56,838 nt of DNA, from NCBI RefSeq assembly GCF_018343545.2, contig NZ_JAGYPE020000005.1, positions 8,961-65,798 of the forward strand, read 5' to 3'. Every line of letters starts with the position of its first letter. Position 1 is the first letter of the stretch. Source of the stretch: Neobacillus citreus (GTDB taxonomy: Bacteria; Bacillota; Bacilli; Bacillales; Cytobacillaceae). Below, in pieces: positions 8,566 to 16,756 of the stretch. The position numbers and the translations under genes were made by a program. The notes below the pieces were generated by a model. It saw only the letters and a program-made list of their open reading frames with translations. It did no database searches and was not told where the DNA came from.

Positions 8566-8877
8566 TTAGAGTACTCCTTCTATTTTTGATTTTATTTGTT
8601 CTATATAATGGAGTCCACGAAGAGAGTCTACTTTTTTTCCATCTTTAAATATCACAAGCGTGGGGATTCCTTGAACTTCATATTTTGCAGCCAGGTCCGA
8701 TTCTTTATCAGTGTCAACCTTTGCGATCGAAATGTTATCTCCCCACTCCAATGATAACTCCTCTAGAATGGGCTCCTGGATACGGCATGGCGGACACCAC
8801 TTGGCACCAAACTCAACCAGTGTAATCCCATTTTCAATTTCTTTATAAAAATTATGAAGATCTAATTCTTTAATCAT
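8566..8877 (-). CDS. Thioredoxin family protein with CPPC active site
   Basis: Single thioredoxin fold of 103 residues with no signal peptide, so probably cytoplasmic. The redox motif is AKWCPPCR, with CPPC in place of the usual CGPC, and the cis-proline is in VQGIPTLVIF. The Pro-Pro dipeptide changes redox potential in studied variants, so the partner specificity may differ from housekeeping TrxA. It follows a MerR regulator by 15 bases and shares its promoter. GGGAGG lies 8 bases before the ATG. Confidence 0.88.
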   Translation of the reverse strand: MIKELDLHNFYKEIENGITLVEFGAKWCPPCRIQEPILEELSLEWGDNISIAKVDTDKESDLAAKYEVQGIPTLVIFKDGKKVDSLRGLHYIEQIKSKIEGVL

Positions 8878-8892
8878 CTGTAAAACCTCCCT

Positions 8893-9264
8893 CTAATTTC
8901 CACCATCAATACGGGTACGTTCTTCCTTGATTGAGGTTATCCGTTCAATTAAATTAGAGCGAATCATTGTAAGCAGCTGAATTTGATGATCCAGCTCCTG
9001 CAGTTTTTCTTCGTAGATGGGGAGAATTTCATTACAGAAAGCTTCTTTATTTTTCAAGACACAATTTAAAAAACCTGAGATTTGCTCAATCGTGAGTCCC
9101 AAATTTAAATAAAACTTAATGGTGTTCACTTGTTCCACTGCCAAATCATGATATTCGCGATATCCGTTTGCTAAGCGCATAGGGCTTAGAATTCCTTGTT
9201 CTTCGTAGTACCGTAATGAACGAACACTCACCCCAGTTAGCCTGGATAACTCACCAATTTTCAA
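8893..9264 (-). CDS. MerR family transcriptional regulator
   Basis: Regulator of about 123 residues. The N-terminal winged helix is IGELSRLTGVSVRSLRYYEEQGIL, diagnostic of MerR proteins, and is followed by a long dimerising coiled coil. A cysteine pair (NCVLKNKEAFC, near residues 69-78) could sense metal or redox state. I start at TTG 9264 with AAGGGGGG 10 bases upstream, because the longer frame to 9375 would run through the promoter. The first gene of a two-gene operon with the CPPC thioredoxin, probably autoregulated. Confidence 0.85.
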   Translation of the reverse strand: MKIGELSRLTGVSVRSLRYYEEQGILSPMRLANGYREYHDLAVEQVNTIKFYLNLGLTIEQISGFLNCVLKNKEAFCNEILPIYEEKLQELDHQIQLLTMIRSNLIERITSIKEERTRIDGGN

Positions 9265-9300
9265 TGGGGAAGAACCCCCCTTCTTAATGATGTTATGGTT

Positions 9301-9332
9301 ATTATAAACCCTCACATTAATGTTAAGGTCAA
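9301..9332 (-). promoter_or_regulatory. MerR-type promoter with 20-bp spacer and dyad
   Basis: On the minus strand TTGACC (9332-9327) and TATAAT (9306-9301) are separated by 20 bases, longer than the standard 17. The spacer holds the imperfect dyad CTTAACATTAATGTGAGG. Over-long spacers with a central dyad are the hallmark of promoters that MerR proteins activate by DNA distortion. Confidence 0.75.
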
Positions 9333-9518
9333 TGGTTTTTTTAGAAAAAAACATAAAGATTTTTGAGGAAAGCACCCGTTAATGGAATGCTATTATGTTC
9401 TTGCATAAAACCATCACTTGCCTCCCAATAAACTTCATTTAATCTATACACTAAGTTTACAAGACTTTAATTTTCAGATGTTATGATTGGTTTACCAACG
9501 AATGAGGGGGCAGAATAA

Positions 9519-10307
9519 ATGAATGTGCGTGCGATATTTATCGATATGGATGGTACACTGCTAAAAGCCTCAAACAACATTTCCTGCCGAAATATGGAGG
9601 CCATTTATAGGCTCATTAATCAGGGGGTCACGGTGTTTCTAGCCACAGGCAGACACTATGAAGTAACTGCTCCCTACCATAAAGAAATTGGCCTACAAAC
9701 GCCGATGATCTGTTTGAATGGTGCCGCCATTCACGATGGACAGACTGGAAAAGCTATGCAAATGCAAACCGTTCGAGTGGACGAAGCACGATTTCACCAG
9801 CTAACCGCTGAAAATCCTTTTAATGTTATTGTTCATACAGCAAATGGGCTTTATTGTAAGGAAACAAATGAAGAAATTGAATATTGGACAAAAGTTGGGC
9901 AAATTCCGCCACGATATATTGGAGATTTAAGACAGGCAAATTATCAAGATGTATTGAAATATAGTGTTCTAACAGGTGCACCAAGTCCGAAATTTTCAGC
10001 TTTGTTTAAAAAGGAAGCAGAAGTCATCGATTGGAATAATGGATTTGAACTGCTCGCTCCTAATGTTTCCAAATGGTCTGCCATAAAAAGCTTACTTCGT
10101 GCTTATCGAATTAGCCCAAAGGAGGCCGTAGCCATTGGAGACGGACCCAATGATATAGAAATGCTTCGTCATATCGGTACCGGCGTGGCAATGGGGAACG
10201 CTAGCGAAGAGGTTAAAACAGCAGCTGATTTCGTGACTGGACACCACGAAAAAGATGGATTAGCAGAATTTATAGAACGTTATCTTCATAAAGCATACGT
10301 GGTTTGA
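9519..10307 (+). CDS. HAD superfamily phosphatase, Cof type
   Basis: Cytoplasmic hydrolase of 262 residues. HAD motif I is FIDMDGTLL (nucleophile D8, acid D10), motif II is FLATGRHY, motif III is the lysine in SKWSAIK, and motif IV is AIGDGPNDIEML. The large C2B-type cap between motifs II and III marks the Cof/YbiV class, which acts on sugar phosphates and similar small molecules. GAGGGGG lies 9 bases before the ATG. Its TGA stop is the first three bases of a degenerate GCATGGG repeat arm. Confidence 0.9.
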   Translation: MNVRAIFIDMDGTLLKASNNISCRNMEAIYRLINQGVTVFLATGRHYEVTAPYHKEIGLQTPMICLNGAAIHDGQTGKAMQMQTVRVDEARFHQLTAENPFNVIVHTANGLYCKETNEEIEYWTKVGQIPPRYIGDLRQANYQDVLKYSVLTGAPSPKFSALFKKEAEVIDWNNGFELLAPNVSKWSAIKSLLRAYRISPKEAVAIGDGPNDIEMLRHIGTGVAMGNASEEVKTAADFVTGHHEKDGLAEFIERYLHKAYVV

Positions 10308-10456
10308 TGCATGGGTGGTTCTGGCTTGATGCATGGGGACGGTTCTCTTGTCTCATTTTGGGCCTGGCTCAGGGTTCTCAGGTTCCGTAACGTTGCATGG
10401 TTATGTATATTTTTAGAAAGCCTGAAATGATGCATAAGAACCGTCCCCATGCCTCA
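10305..10456. repeat. Interspersed palindromic repeat, complete unit with extra degenerate arm
   Basis: A degenerate arm TGATGCATGGGTGGTTCT starts at the HAD stop codon (10305). A good left arm TGATGCATGGGGACGGTTCT follows at 10327 and the inverted right arm AAGAACCGTCCCCATGCCTCA ends at 10456. The element fills the gap between the converging HAD and YitT genes and could fold into one large hairpin on either strand. Confidence 0.85.
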
Positions 10457-10467
10457 CCATCATCCCA

Positions 10468-11355
10468 TTAGTGAATGTCTTTTTTCTTAAAGCGGCCGCC
10501 ATGTACTGCGGTTACGTCTGTTGCTATGATGAAGGCTTGGGGGTCTAATTCTCTGATGATATCTTTCATTTTTGTTTCCTCCAGCCTTGTAAAGACACTT
10601 AAAATAACACGTTTATCTTCACCGCTATAGGAACCCTCTCCGTGCAGAAAGGTCACTCCCCGGCCTAATCGCTCGGAGATGGCATCCGCTATCTCCGTGG
10701 TGTTATCACTTATGATATACACCGATTTCATATCATCCATACCTTTTACCACAACGTCAATGGTTTTGAAGGCAATATAATAGGTAAGCATCGAAAATAA
10801 AGCATTTTCGACAGAGAAGACAAAGGCTGCAACTGAGAAGATGATCACATTCACAAACATGATGATTTCACCTACAGAAAACGGGACCCTCTTTTCAACT
10901 AGAATGGCCAACGTTTCTGTACCATCTAACACTCCGCCATTTCTGATGGTTAACCCTACTCCTAAGCCTAATATTAATCCTCCGAAAACAACAGCCAGCA
11001 ATTCATTATTTACGATCGGTTTTACATGATGCATGAAAGAAGTCGCCACAGATAGGGCTATAATTCCATATAACATGCTAATCGCAAAGGTTTTCCCAAT
11101 CTGTTTATAGCCTAAGAAAAAGAACGGCAGGTTTAGAATAACCAAGAAAATACTAAGGTTAAAGGCTGTCACATGGCTCAATATCATGGATAAGCCCGTT
11201 ACCCCACCGTCAATCATATTGTTTGGAATTAACACAGCCTCTAATCCATAAGCCATAATGATGGCACCAACCGTAATAAATAATCCCCTTTTAACAATAT
11301 TTCTTGCCGTTAACCTTTTATGATTCGCTTTCTTTTTTTCTGCATATGTACTCAT
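10468..11355 (-). CDS. YitT family membrane protein (DUF161/DUF2179)
   Basis: Protein of 295 residues with five to six membrane segments in the first 200 residues, and a soluble C-terminal DUF2179 domain (about 210-290, GRGVTFLHGEGSYSG, then an I-x-x-LDP end). This domain order is the YitT/YqfU family of Firmicutes. Function is not firmly established; a transport role is assumed. GAGGGGG precedes the ATG. The gene ends 12 bases from the palindromic repeat that separates it from the HAD gene. Confidence 0.88.
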   Translation of the reverse strand: MSTYAEKKKANHKRLTARNIVKRGLFITVGAIIMAYGLEAVLIPNNMIDGGVTGLSMILSHVTAFNLSIFLVILNLPFFFLGYKQIGKTFAISMLYGIIALSVATSFMHHVKPIVNNELLAVVFGGLILGLGVGLTIRNGGVLDGTETLAILVEKRVPFSVGEIIMFVNVIIFSVAAFVFSVENALFSMLTYYIAFKTIDVVVKGMDDMKSVYIISDNTTEIADAISERLGRGVTFLHGEGSYSGEDKRVILSVFTRLEETKMKDIIRELDPQAFIIATDVTAVHGGRFKKKDIH

Positions 11356-11385
11356 ACAATTCCCCCTCTATTTTTGATGCATGGA

Positions 11386-11416
11386 TGATGCAAGGGGACG
11401 GTTCTCCTGCCTCATC
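11386..11416 (+). repeat. Single left arm of the palindromic repeat
   Basis: GATGCAAGGGGACGGTTCTCCTGCCTCAT, preceded by a tandem truncated GATGCATG. It lies upstream of both the YitT gene (minus) and the GerP-like gene (plus), one of the few copies not next to a stop codon. Confidence 0.8.
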
Positions 11417-11508
11417 CATAAAGCACAATAAAACTCCCTTACTGCTAGGCCTCTGGACAAACACATGCCTTTCTTCAAAATAAAATGGAGAAAGGACGGT
11501 GATTCGAA

Positions 11509-11724
11509 ATGGCAAACTCACTCAATATAAGTCAATTTAAGGTACAAGCACTTTCCAACAATGCAAACGTAAATTTTAGCGGAACCACTCAAAACAGCCA
11601 TACTTCTAATAATATCATAATCGGCGGCAATTTTAGTTTCGGCGATGGCTCTTCCAACTCATTCACCAATATTAATTATGGCAATATAACCGTTCCAAAT
11701 GAAAAAACAGTCCAAGATTCTTAG
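11509..11724 (+). CDS. GerPA/GerPF-like small protein
   Basis: Peptide of 71 residues rich in Asn, Ser and Gly. The segment IIIGGNFSFGDGSSN recalls the short GerPA/GerPF spore germination proteins, which carry a similar FGD core and act in permeability of the spore coat. The match is by eye and weak. GGAGAAAGGACGG lies upstream of the ATG. It is flanked by two copies of the palindromic repeat and has no operon partner. Confidence 0.5.
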   Translation: MANSLNISQFKVQALSNNANVNFSGTTQNSHTSNNIIIGGNFSFGDGSSNSFTNINYGNITVPNEKTVQDS

Positions 11725-11773
11725 GCAAACGAACATCGTATTTTTTATTTAGGATTTGTATTAAACAATGTTT

Positions 11774-11839
11774 GATGCATGGGGGCACATATTTCTGAAA
11801 ACATCTAAATTGATGCATGAGAACCGTCCCCTTGCCTCA
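11774..11839. repeat. Shortened palindromic repeat unit
   Basis: A left arm cut short after GATGCATGGGGGC is followed by ATATTTCTGAAAACAT and then a complete right arm TGATGCATGAGAACCGTCCCCTTGCCTCAT. The core ACGGTTCT of the left arm has been deleted. Confidence 0.8.
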
Positions 11840-11853
11840 TCCCAAAACTAAAA

Positions 11854-11883
11854 AGGCTTTACTCCTTATTTGAAGTAAAGCCT
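11854..11883 (-). terminator. Terminator of the amino acid permease gene
   Basis: AGGCTTTACT and AGTAAAGCCT form a 10-bp stem, followed by TTTTTAG on the minus strand. The base of the stem is only 5 bases from the permease stop codon. Confidence 0.85.
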
Positions 11884-11888
11884 GTTTA

Positions 11889-13283
11889 TTATTCCTTTGT
11901 AGTCCGAGAAACTGATGCATGAGAACCGTCCCTCTGTCCCTTTTTATACCCTATATAAAGAATCAGAAACCAAATAGGCGCTACGTATAAGGCTATTCGC
12001 ATTTCTGGGATAAATGCCATTAGGATGATGACAAGTGCTAGAAAAGTTAGGGCTAAGTAGGTTGAAAATGGATATAACGGAATTTTAAATGCTAGTTTTT
12101 CTATTTCATTTTCTGTTTTTGATTGCCTGAACTTTAATTGTGCAATCAGGATAATCGTCCAGCTAGTGATAACCGCAACTGTGGCTACAGAAGAAATATA
12201 CAAGAACACTTTTTCAGGAACAATATAATTCAAAACTACTGCCACCAATAAAATAAATGACGAGAAGAGGACTCCACGTCTCGGACTGCCACTCTTGCTA
12301 AGCTTTCCGAAATATTGCGGACCGTTATTTTGCAATGATAAGTTATATAGCATCCTTCCCGAACTGAATAACCCACTATTAAAAGCGGATAATGCTGCTG
12401 TTATGACCACAAAGTTAATAATATCGGCGGCACCCGGAATTCCAACTTTGTCAAAAATCAACACAAACGGGCTTCCTTTCGTGCCAATCTGATTCCAAGG
12501 ATATAAAACCATCATGATACCTAATGCACCAATATAAAAAATTAATATCCTCCAGACAACATTGTTAATGGCTGATGGAATCGACTTTTCAGGATTTTTT
12601 GCCTCCCCTGCTGTAATTCCAACCAATTCTACTCCGCCAAATGAAAACATGACAAGAACCAATGACATTAAAATACCTTTGATACCGTTTGGCACGAATC
12701 CTCCATGAGACCAAAGGTTTTCAAAAGCGATCGGCTGACCTCCATTTCCGAAGCCAAAAAGGATAATTCCTAATCCAAGAATAATCATTCCAATAATGGC
12801 AACCACTTTAACCAGCGCAAACCAAAACTCAAACTCTCCAAATGCTTTTACATTGGCAAGATTAATTAGTGTAATCACGACAAGTACCGCCAATGCTGTC
12901 AGCCATTGCGGAATATCTAGAAACCAGTAATTCACATAAACACCAACCACCGTGATCTCAGCCATTCCAACGACAACCCACATAAACCAATAGGTCCACC
13001 CGGTGAAGTAACCTGCAAACGGACCTAAATATCGATGGGCGTATGAACTAAATGAACCTGAAACCGGTTCATCTACAGCCATTTCTCCCAGCGCTCTCAT
13101 AATGGTGAAAATAACCAGGCCTCCGACTAAATATGACAACAGAACAGACGGACCCGCCATTTGAATCGTGGCACTTGAGCCATAAAATAGACCAACCCCA
13201 ATCGCACCTCCAAGTGCGATTAACTGGATGTGCCTATTATCTAAACCTCGCTGCAACTTCTCACTTTGATGATTTTTCCCCAA
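11889..13283 (-). CDS. Amino acid permease, APC/AAT family
   Basis: Membrane transporter of 464 residues with twelve expected helices. The N-terminus RGLDNRHIQLIALGGAIGVGLF is the AAT family signature, and the helix 6-8 region (FSFGGVELVGITAGEAKNPEKSIP) carries the conserved substrate-binding stretch. Relatives import alanine, serine, proline or aromatic amino acids by proton symport. The TTG start is supported by AGGAGG 8 bases upstream. The last 14 residues (from RDGSHASV) are encoded by an arm of the palindromic repeat; elsewhere that arm begins with a TGA stop, here it reads GGGACA, so this protein seems to have lost its original stop. Confidence 0.9.
   Translation of the reverse strand: MGKNHQSEKLQRGLDNRHIQLIALGGAIGVGLFYGSSATIQMAGPSVLLSYLVGGLVIFTIMRALGEMAVDEPVSGSFSSYAHRYLGPFAGYFTGWTYWFMWVVVGMAEITVVGVYVNYWFLDIPQWLTALAVLVVITLINLANVKAFGEFEFWFALVKVVAIIGMIILGLGIILFGFGNGGQPIAFENLWSHGGFVPNGIKGILMSLVLVMFSFGGVELVGITAGEAKNPEKSIPSAINNVVWRILIFYIGALGIMMVLYPWNQIGTKGSPFVLIFDKVGIPGAADIINFVVITAALSAFNSGLFSSGRMLYNLSLQNNGPQYFGKLSKSGSPRRGVLFSSFILLVAVVLNYIVPEKVFLYISSVATVAVITSWTIILIAQLKFRQSKTENEIEKLAFKIPLYPFSTYLALTFLALVIILMAFIPEMRIALYVAPIWFLILYIGYKKGQRDGSHASVSRTTKE
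11910..11942. repeat. Repeat arm inside the 3' end of the permease gene
   Basis: TGATGCATGAGAACCGTCCC in plus orientation, translated on the minus strand as part of the permease tail. This is the only copy inside a recognised coding sequence. Confidence 0.85.
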
Positions 13284-13413
13284 CCCTTACTCCTCCTAGC
13301 TTTATGCCTCTACTAATTTGAATCCCAATCATTTCTACTACCTTATTTAAGAGATTATAATTATTTAAGAATTTTCAAGCAATGAAGCAAATTAACGCTT
13401 TACTGTATTAAAT

Positions 13414-13538
13414 GATGCAGAGGGACGGTTCTTTTGCCTCATCGACCGGTGACAGCTAAAAACCCGTGTTCAAACATAGTACCGTATATATTTCTGAAAA
13501 AACAAGAATTGAGGCATGAGAACCGTCCCCATGCCTCA
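13414..13538. repeat. Interspersed palindromic repeat, complete unit
   Basis: Left arm GATGCAGAGGGACGGTTCTT from 13414; right arm GAGAACCGTCCCCATGCCTCA ends at 13538. Lies between the permease promoter side and the terminator of the FMN reductase operon. The gap 13284-13588 otherwise holds only AT-rich sequence and that terminator. Confidence 0.85.
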
Positions 13539-13545
13539 AAAAAAT

Positions 13546-13573
13546 AGAGGCTGCTCAAGTTGAGTCAGCCTCT
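13546..13573 (-). terminator. Terminator of the catDE-like operon
   Basis: AGAGGCTG pairs with CAGCCTCT, with an inner CTCAA/TTGAG extension, followed by TATTTTTTT on the minus strand. It sits 15 bases past the FMN reductase stop. Confidence 0.85.
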
Positions 13574-13588
13574 TTGGTGATTTTTATT

Positions 13589-14194
13589 TTATCGTAATGT
13601 TTTTAATGCTCCGCTCCATGCATTAACTTCTTCTAGCATGGCGTTTACATTGTTGAGGTGTAATTCTTGTGGTTTAAATTCGGTTCCATTTACGAAGTCG
13701 GTAAATAGGCTCAATGTTGGATGTGTGCGAACATCCGCCACTTTTTGTTCGGCAAGAATTCCACGTAAATGTTCAGCAGCGCGAGCTCCGCCAGTCGAGC
13801 CATAGCTGACAATACCAGCAGCTTTGTTATACCAAGCTTCACGAGCAAAATCGATGGCATTTTTTAACGCACCCGTAATACTGTGGTTGTATTCTTGAAC
13901 GATGAATACAAATCCATCAAGGCTGGCTAGTTTCTCATTCCAAGTAGCAATGCCTGGCTCGGAACCATCTGTTGTTCCCAAAAATGGCAAATTAAAGTCA
14001 GCAATATCGACGATTTCGTAGTTAGCATCGCCGCGTTTATCAGCAATCCCTTTGACCCATTCTCCAACCTGCGGGCTTACACGACCTTGGCGTGTGCTGC
14101 CTAAGATAATTCCAATGTTTAATTTTTCAGTTGTCACAGCTATTTCCTCCTTCGTTTGTTTCCCAAATAGTTTGTCTATAAAGCCCATTTTCAT
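13589..14194 (-). CDS. NADPH-dependent FMN reductase
   Basis: Flavodoxin-like reductase of 201 residues. The phosphate-binding loop is GSTRQGRVSP and the conserved stretch FVFIVQEYNHSITGALKNAIDF is typical of the YwqN/ArsH/ChrR group. It has a 20-residue N-terminal extension before the fold. It is the last gene of an operon with DoxX, a ring-cleaving dioxygenase and an LLM monooxygenase, and could supply reduced flavin to the latter or reduce quinones directly. AGGGGTG precedes the two possible ATG codons. Confidence 0.88.
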   Translation of the reverse strand: MKMGFIDKLFGKQTKEEIAVTTEKLNIGIILGSTRQGRVSPQVGEWVKGIADKRGDANYEIVDIADFNLPFLGTTDGSEPGIATWNEKLASLDGFVFIVQEYNHSITGALKNAIDFAREAWYNKAAGIVSYGSTGGARAAEHLRGILAEQKVADVRTHPTLSLFTDFVNGTEFKPQELHLNNVNAMLEEVNAWSGALKTLR

Positions 14195-14211
14195 GACACC
14201 CCTAAAATTTT

Positions 14212-15276
14212 TTATTTACTTGTTTCTCTCCGCACGATTGGCGCTACTTCTGTCGCCAACAATTCAATTCCTTCAGCTATTTTCTTAAATGGAATACCGC
14301 CTATATCTATCTGTGCCATAAACCGCTGGTGCCCAAAAAGTTCGTGTTGTCGAAGGATTTTCTCCACAATCTGTTGTGGGCTTCCTACAAACAAGGCGGT
14401 ATCCGGACCTGTCATATGTTCAAAATCTGATTTTGATATTTTTCCACTTGTCATCCCGCGCTGGCGGTTTACATTTGACCAGTAATTTGAATAATAAGGG
14501 TAAAATTCATCCTTGGCCTGCTGGGTTGTTTTTGAAATATACCCATGACCCGTAACACCTACCTTTAATTTTTCCAAATCATGCCCCGCAGCAATGCCCG
14601 CATTACGGTACAGTTCTACCAGTGGCTTAAATCGAACTGGGTCGCCGCCGAGTATTGCCAAAGCCATCCCAACACCTAGCCTGCCTGCACGGGCTGCACT
14701 TTCCGGCGTTCCCCCTACACCAATCCAAACGGGTATCTGGTTTTGGAAAGGCCGCGGAGCAATTTCAGCATTTTTTAAAGAGGAACGAAAGTGGCCATCC
14801 CAGGTAATCCTCTCGTTTTCGTTAAGCTTTAAAAATAAATCGATATTCTCCGAGAACAAGGCGTCATAATCATTTATGTCATACCCGAATAAAGGGAAGG
14901 ATTCTATGAAAGCCCCGCGGCCTGCCATGATTTCTGCCCTTCCTTCTGAAAGCAAATCCAGCGTAGCGAAATCTTCAAACAGACGAACAGGATCAACCGT
15001 GCTTAATACGGTCGTAGTACTGGTCAATTTAATTCGTTTGGTTTTTTGTGCAATTGCCGCTAAAACAACTGGAACGGCAGACGTGGCATAGTCTAAGCGG
15101 TGATGTTCACCCACTCCAAACACATCAAGTCCAGCTTCGTCGGCAAGTGTAGCGGCAGCCATTATTTCCTTTATTCTTTGCCCTGCACTGACCGTTTGAC
15201 CAGTATGAGGGTCTACACATATATCCCCAAGTGTATAGAGGCCAATTTCTATTCCCGTTTTCTTTTCCTTTTGCAT
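14212..15276 (-). CDS. LLM class flavin-dependent monooxygenase
   Basis: Luciferase-like TIM barrel enzyme of 354 residues using reduced FMN and oxygen. Family marks are GLDVFGVGEHHRLDY near residues 49-63, LLSEGRAEIMAGRG near 109-122 and PVWIGVGGTPESAARAG near 182-198. Substrate is unknown. It lies 17 bases upstream of an FMN reductase, the typical partner for this enzyme type, and downstream of a VOC dioxygenase, so the operon probably handles aromatic or quinone compounds. Confidence 0.88.
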   Translation of the reverse strand: MQKEKKTGIEIGLYTLGDICVDPHTGQTVSAGQRIKEIMAAATLADEAGLDVFGVGEHHRLDYATSAVPVVLAAIAQKTKRIKLTSTTTVLSTVDPVRLFEDFATLDLLSEGRAEIMAGRGAFIESFPLFGYDINDYDALFSENIDLFLKLNENERITWDGHFRSSLKNAEIAPRPFQNQIPVWIGVGGTPESAARAGRLGVGMALAILGGDPVRFKPLVELYRNAGIAAGHDLEKLKVGVTGHGYISKTTQQAKDEFYPYYSNYWSNVNRQRGMTSGKISKSDFEHMTGPDTALFVGSPQQIVEKILRQHELFGHQRFMAQIDIGGIPFKKIAEGIELLATEVAPIVRRETSK

Positions 15277-15312
15277 AACAGGATATTCCCCCAGTTATCA
15301 TGGATAATTTTT

Positions 15313-16161
15313 TCAAACTCTCAGGATGATGCGGTTACCTGAAGGATCAGAAGTAATGAACGAACCATTTTCTTCAGCAACAGATGCTCCAATACTCTTC
15401 AGTTGATTTATTATATTATTTCTCTTTTCCTCATTTGCCAGCATGAGCGTAAATGTTTCAAGTCCAACACTATTAGGAGAAGGTGCAGGCGCGCCTACCC
15501 CATTCCAAGTATTTAAGCCAATATGGTGATGGTATTTACCATCGGAAATGAAAAGTGCTTGATTTCCAAATCGGTTTACCACTTCAAATCCAAGACCTTT
15601 GGTATAGAACTCTTCAGTCTTTCTTAATTCGGAAACATGTAAATGGATATGTCCCATCACCGTGCCGGCCGGCAGCCCTTCCCATGCGGGCTGTTTTCCG
15701 CCAGAAAGCAGGTCGGAGAAATTCAACGGGTCAACGGCCATTGCCACTTCTCCCTTATTCCAATTCCATACGGAAGGGTCACGGTCGATATAAATTTCAA
15801 TTCCATTTCCATCAGGGTCGGATAAATAAAGAGCTTCGCTCACAAGATGATCGGAGGAACCGAACCGCAAGCCGATTTCCGCAAAATGCTGCACGATTCT
15901 CGCTAAATCTGAACGATTCGGAAGAAGCAGGGCATAGTGGTACAATCCGGTTGTTTTTCCCTGCTTTGGCACCACGTTCGTTGGTTGTTCGATCGATAAT
16001 AAAACGGTCTTTCCATCAGCAGTAAGATTAGCGGTTCGCTCCGATTGATCCAATACCTTAAAACCAACCACTTGTTGATAAAAAGCTAATGAACGTTGTA
16101 AATTTTCTACCTTTAGATTCACTTGGCCTACAAATGTAATAGGTTCACGATGAAAATTCAT
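15313..16161 (-). CDS. catE: Catechol 2,3-dioxygenase-like VOC protein (CatE type)
   Basis: Two-domain vicinal oxygen chelate protein of 282 residues. Domain 1 (about 9-130) and domain 2 (about 165-280) each hold a beta-alpha-beta-beta-beta unit. Metal ligands in domain 2 fit H171 region (MGHIHLHVSEL), HHIGLNTW and a late glutamate (GLETFTLM). In Bacillus subtilis CatE cleaves catechol and is encoded with the DoxX protein CatD under CatR; the same order (DoxX then VOC) and a CatR-like regulator are present here. GGGGGC precedes the ATG. Confidence 0.85.
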   Translation of the reverse strand: MNFHREPITFVGQVNLKVENLQRSLAFYQQVVGFKVLDQSERTANLTADGKTVLLSIEQPTNVVPKQGKTTGLYHYALLLPNRSDLARIVQHFAEIGLRFGSSDHLVSEALYLSDPDGNGIEIYIDRDPSVWNWNKGEVAMAVDPLNFSDLLSGGKQPAWEGLPAGTVMGHIHLHVSELRKTEEFYTKGLGFEVVNRFGNQALFISDGKYHHHIGLNTWNGVGAPAPSPNSVGLETFTLMLANEEKRNNIINQLKSIGASVAEENGSFITSDPSGNRIILRV

Positions 16162-16177
16162 TTTTGTTGCCCCCTTT

Positions 16178-16585
16178 TTATGCTTTCTCAGAGCGAAACA
16201 GGACGTTATCCAACGCTAGAACTGATTTATTTGCTGCAGCGAGATAAATTGAAATTGCCATTAAAGCTAAGTCAAGCTCATAGCCTGCCATTTGACCATT
16301 GCCAAGAAATCCGACAGCGATTTTTACTTTTACAATGGCAACAGTCAAAACAATCGCAAAGAGAATCGAAATTATCCTTGTTCCTATTCCTAAAATAACC
16401 GCGATGCCACCGATTAATTCGATTAGAGCTACCACATAAGCTGTAAAACCCGGAATACCTAAACTTTCAAAAAAGCCAGCCGTATTTTCAATGCCGCCTT
16501 GGAATTTTGCAACCCCATGTATTAAGAAGGTTGCCCCCAAAAATACTCGTAAAATAGTTGTTACCACTTCATTTTTTCTTGCCAT
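16178..16585 (-). CDS. catD: DoxX family membrane protein (CatD type)
   Basis: Protein of 135 residues with four membrane helices, matching the DoxX family (FLGATFLIHGVAKFQGG near residues 15-31). In B. subtilis the CatD homolog is co-transcribed with the catechol dioxygenase and is induced by quinone and diamide stress; its exact role is unclear. It is the first gene of the operon, right after a strong promoter. AAGGAG lies 10 bases before the ATG. Confidence 0.82.
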   Translation of the reverse strand: MARKNEVVTTILRVFLGATFLIHGVAKFQGGIENTAGFFESLGIPGFTAYVVALIELIGGIAVILGIGTRIISILFAIVLTVAIVKVKIAVGFLGNGQMAGYELDLALMAISIYLAAANKSVLALDNVLFRSEKA

Positions 16586-16639
16586 TTACTATGCACTCCT
16601 TTGATTTTGATTTTGTTTTAAAAACAATTTGTTAGTTAG

Positions 16640-16684
16640 TTACTTTATGTAAGTAAGTATATTTCGATAAGTTTATGGTGTCAA
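16640..16684 (-). promoter_or_regulatory. Sigma-A promoter and inverted-repeat operator of the catDE-like operon
   Basis: On the minus strand TTGACA (16684-16679) and TATACT (16661-16656) are 17 bases apart, a near-perfect sigma-A promoter. Directly downstream of the -10 box is TTACTTTATGTAAGTAA (16640-16656), an inverted repeat TTACTT-5-AAGTAA. A second AAGTAAGTAA lies at 16684-16693. The position fits repression by the divergent HxlR-type regulator. Confidence 0.75.
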
Positions 16685-16756
16685 GTAAGTAATTTGTAAA
16701 AAACAATTTAATTATTTTTAAATATGTTTATAATAATTAGTAAGGAGTTGATTCAA

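Noticed and set aside
11318..11521. 67-codon open frame on the minus strand running through a repeat arm
   Set aside because: It overlaps the YitT start region and its sequence (EAGEPSPCIIHAS) is just translated repeat.
16640..16756. Riboswitch or T-box in front of the catDE-like operon or catR
   Set aside because: The region is short and explained by promoter, operator and binding sites; no conserved RNA pattern is seen.
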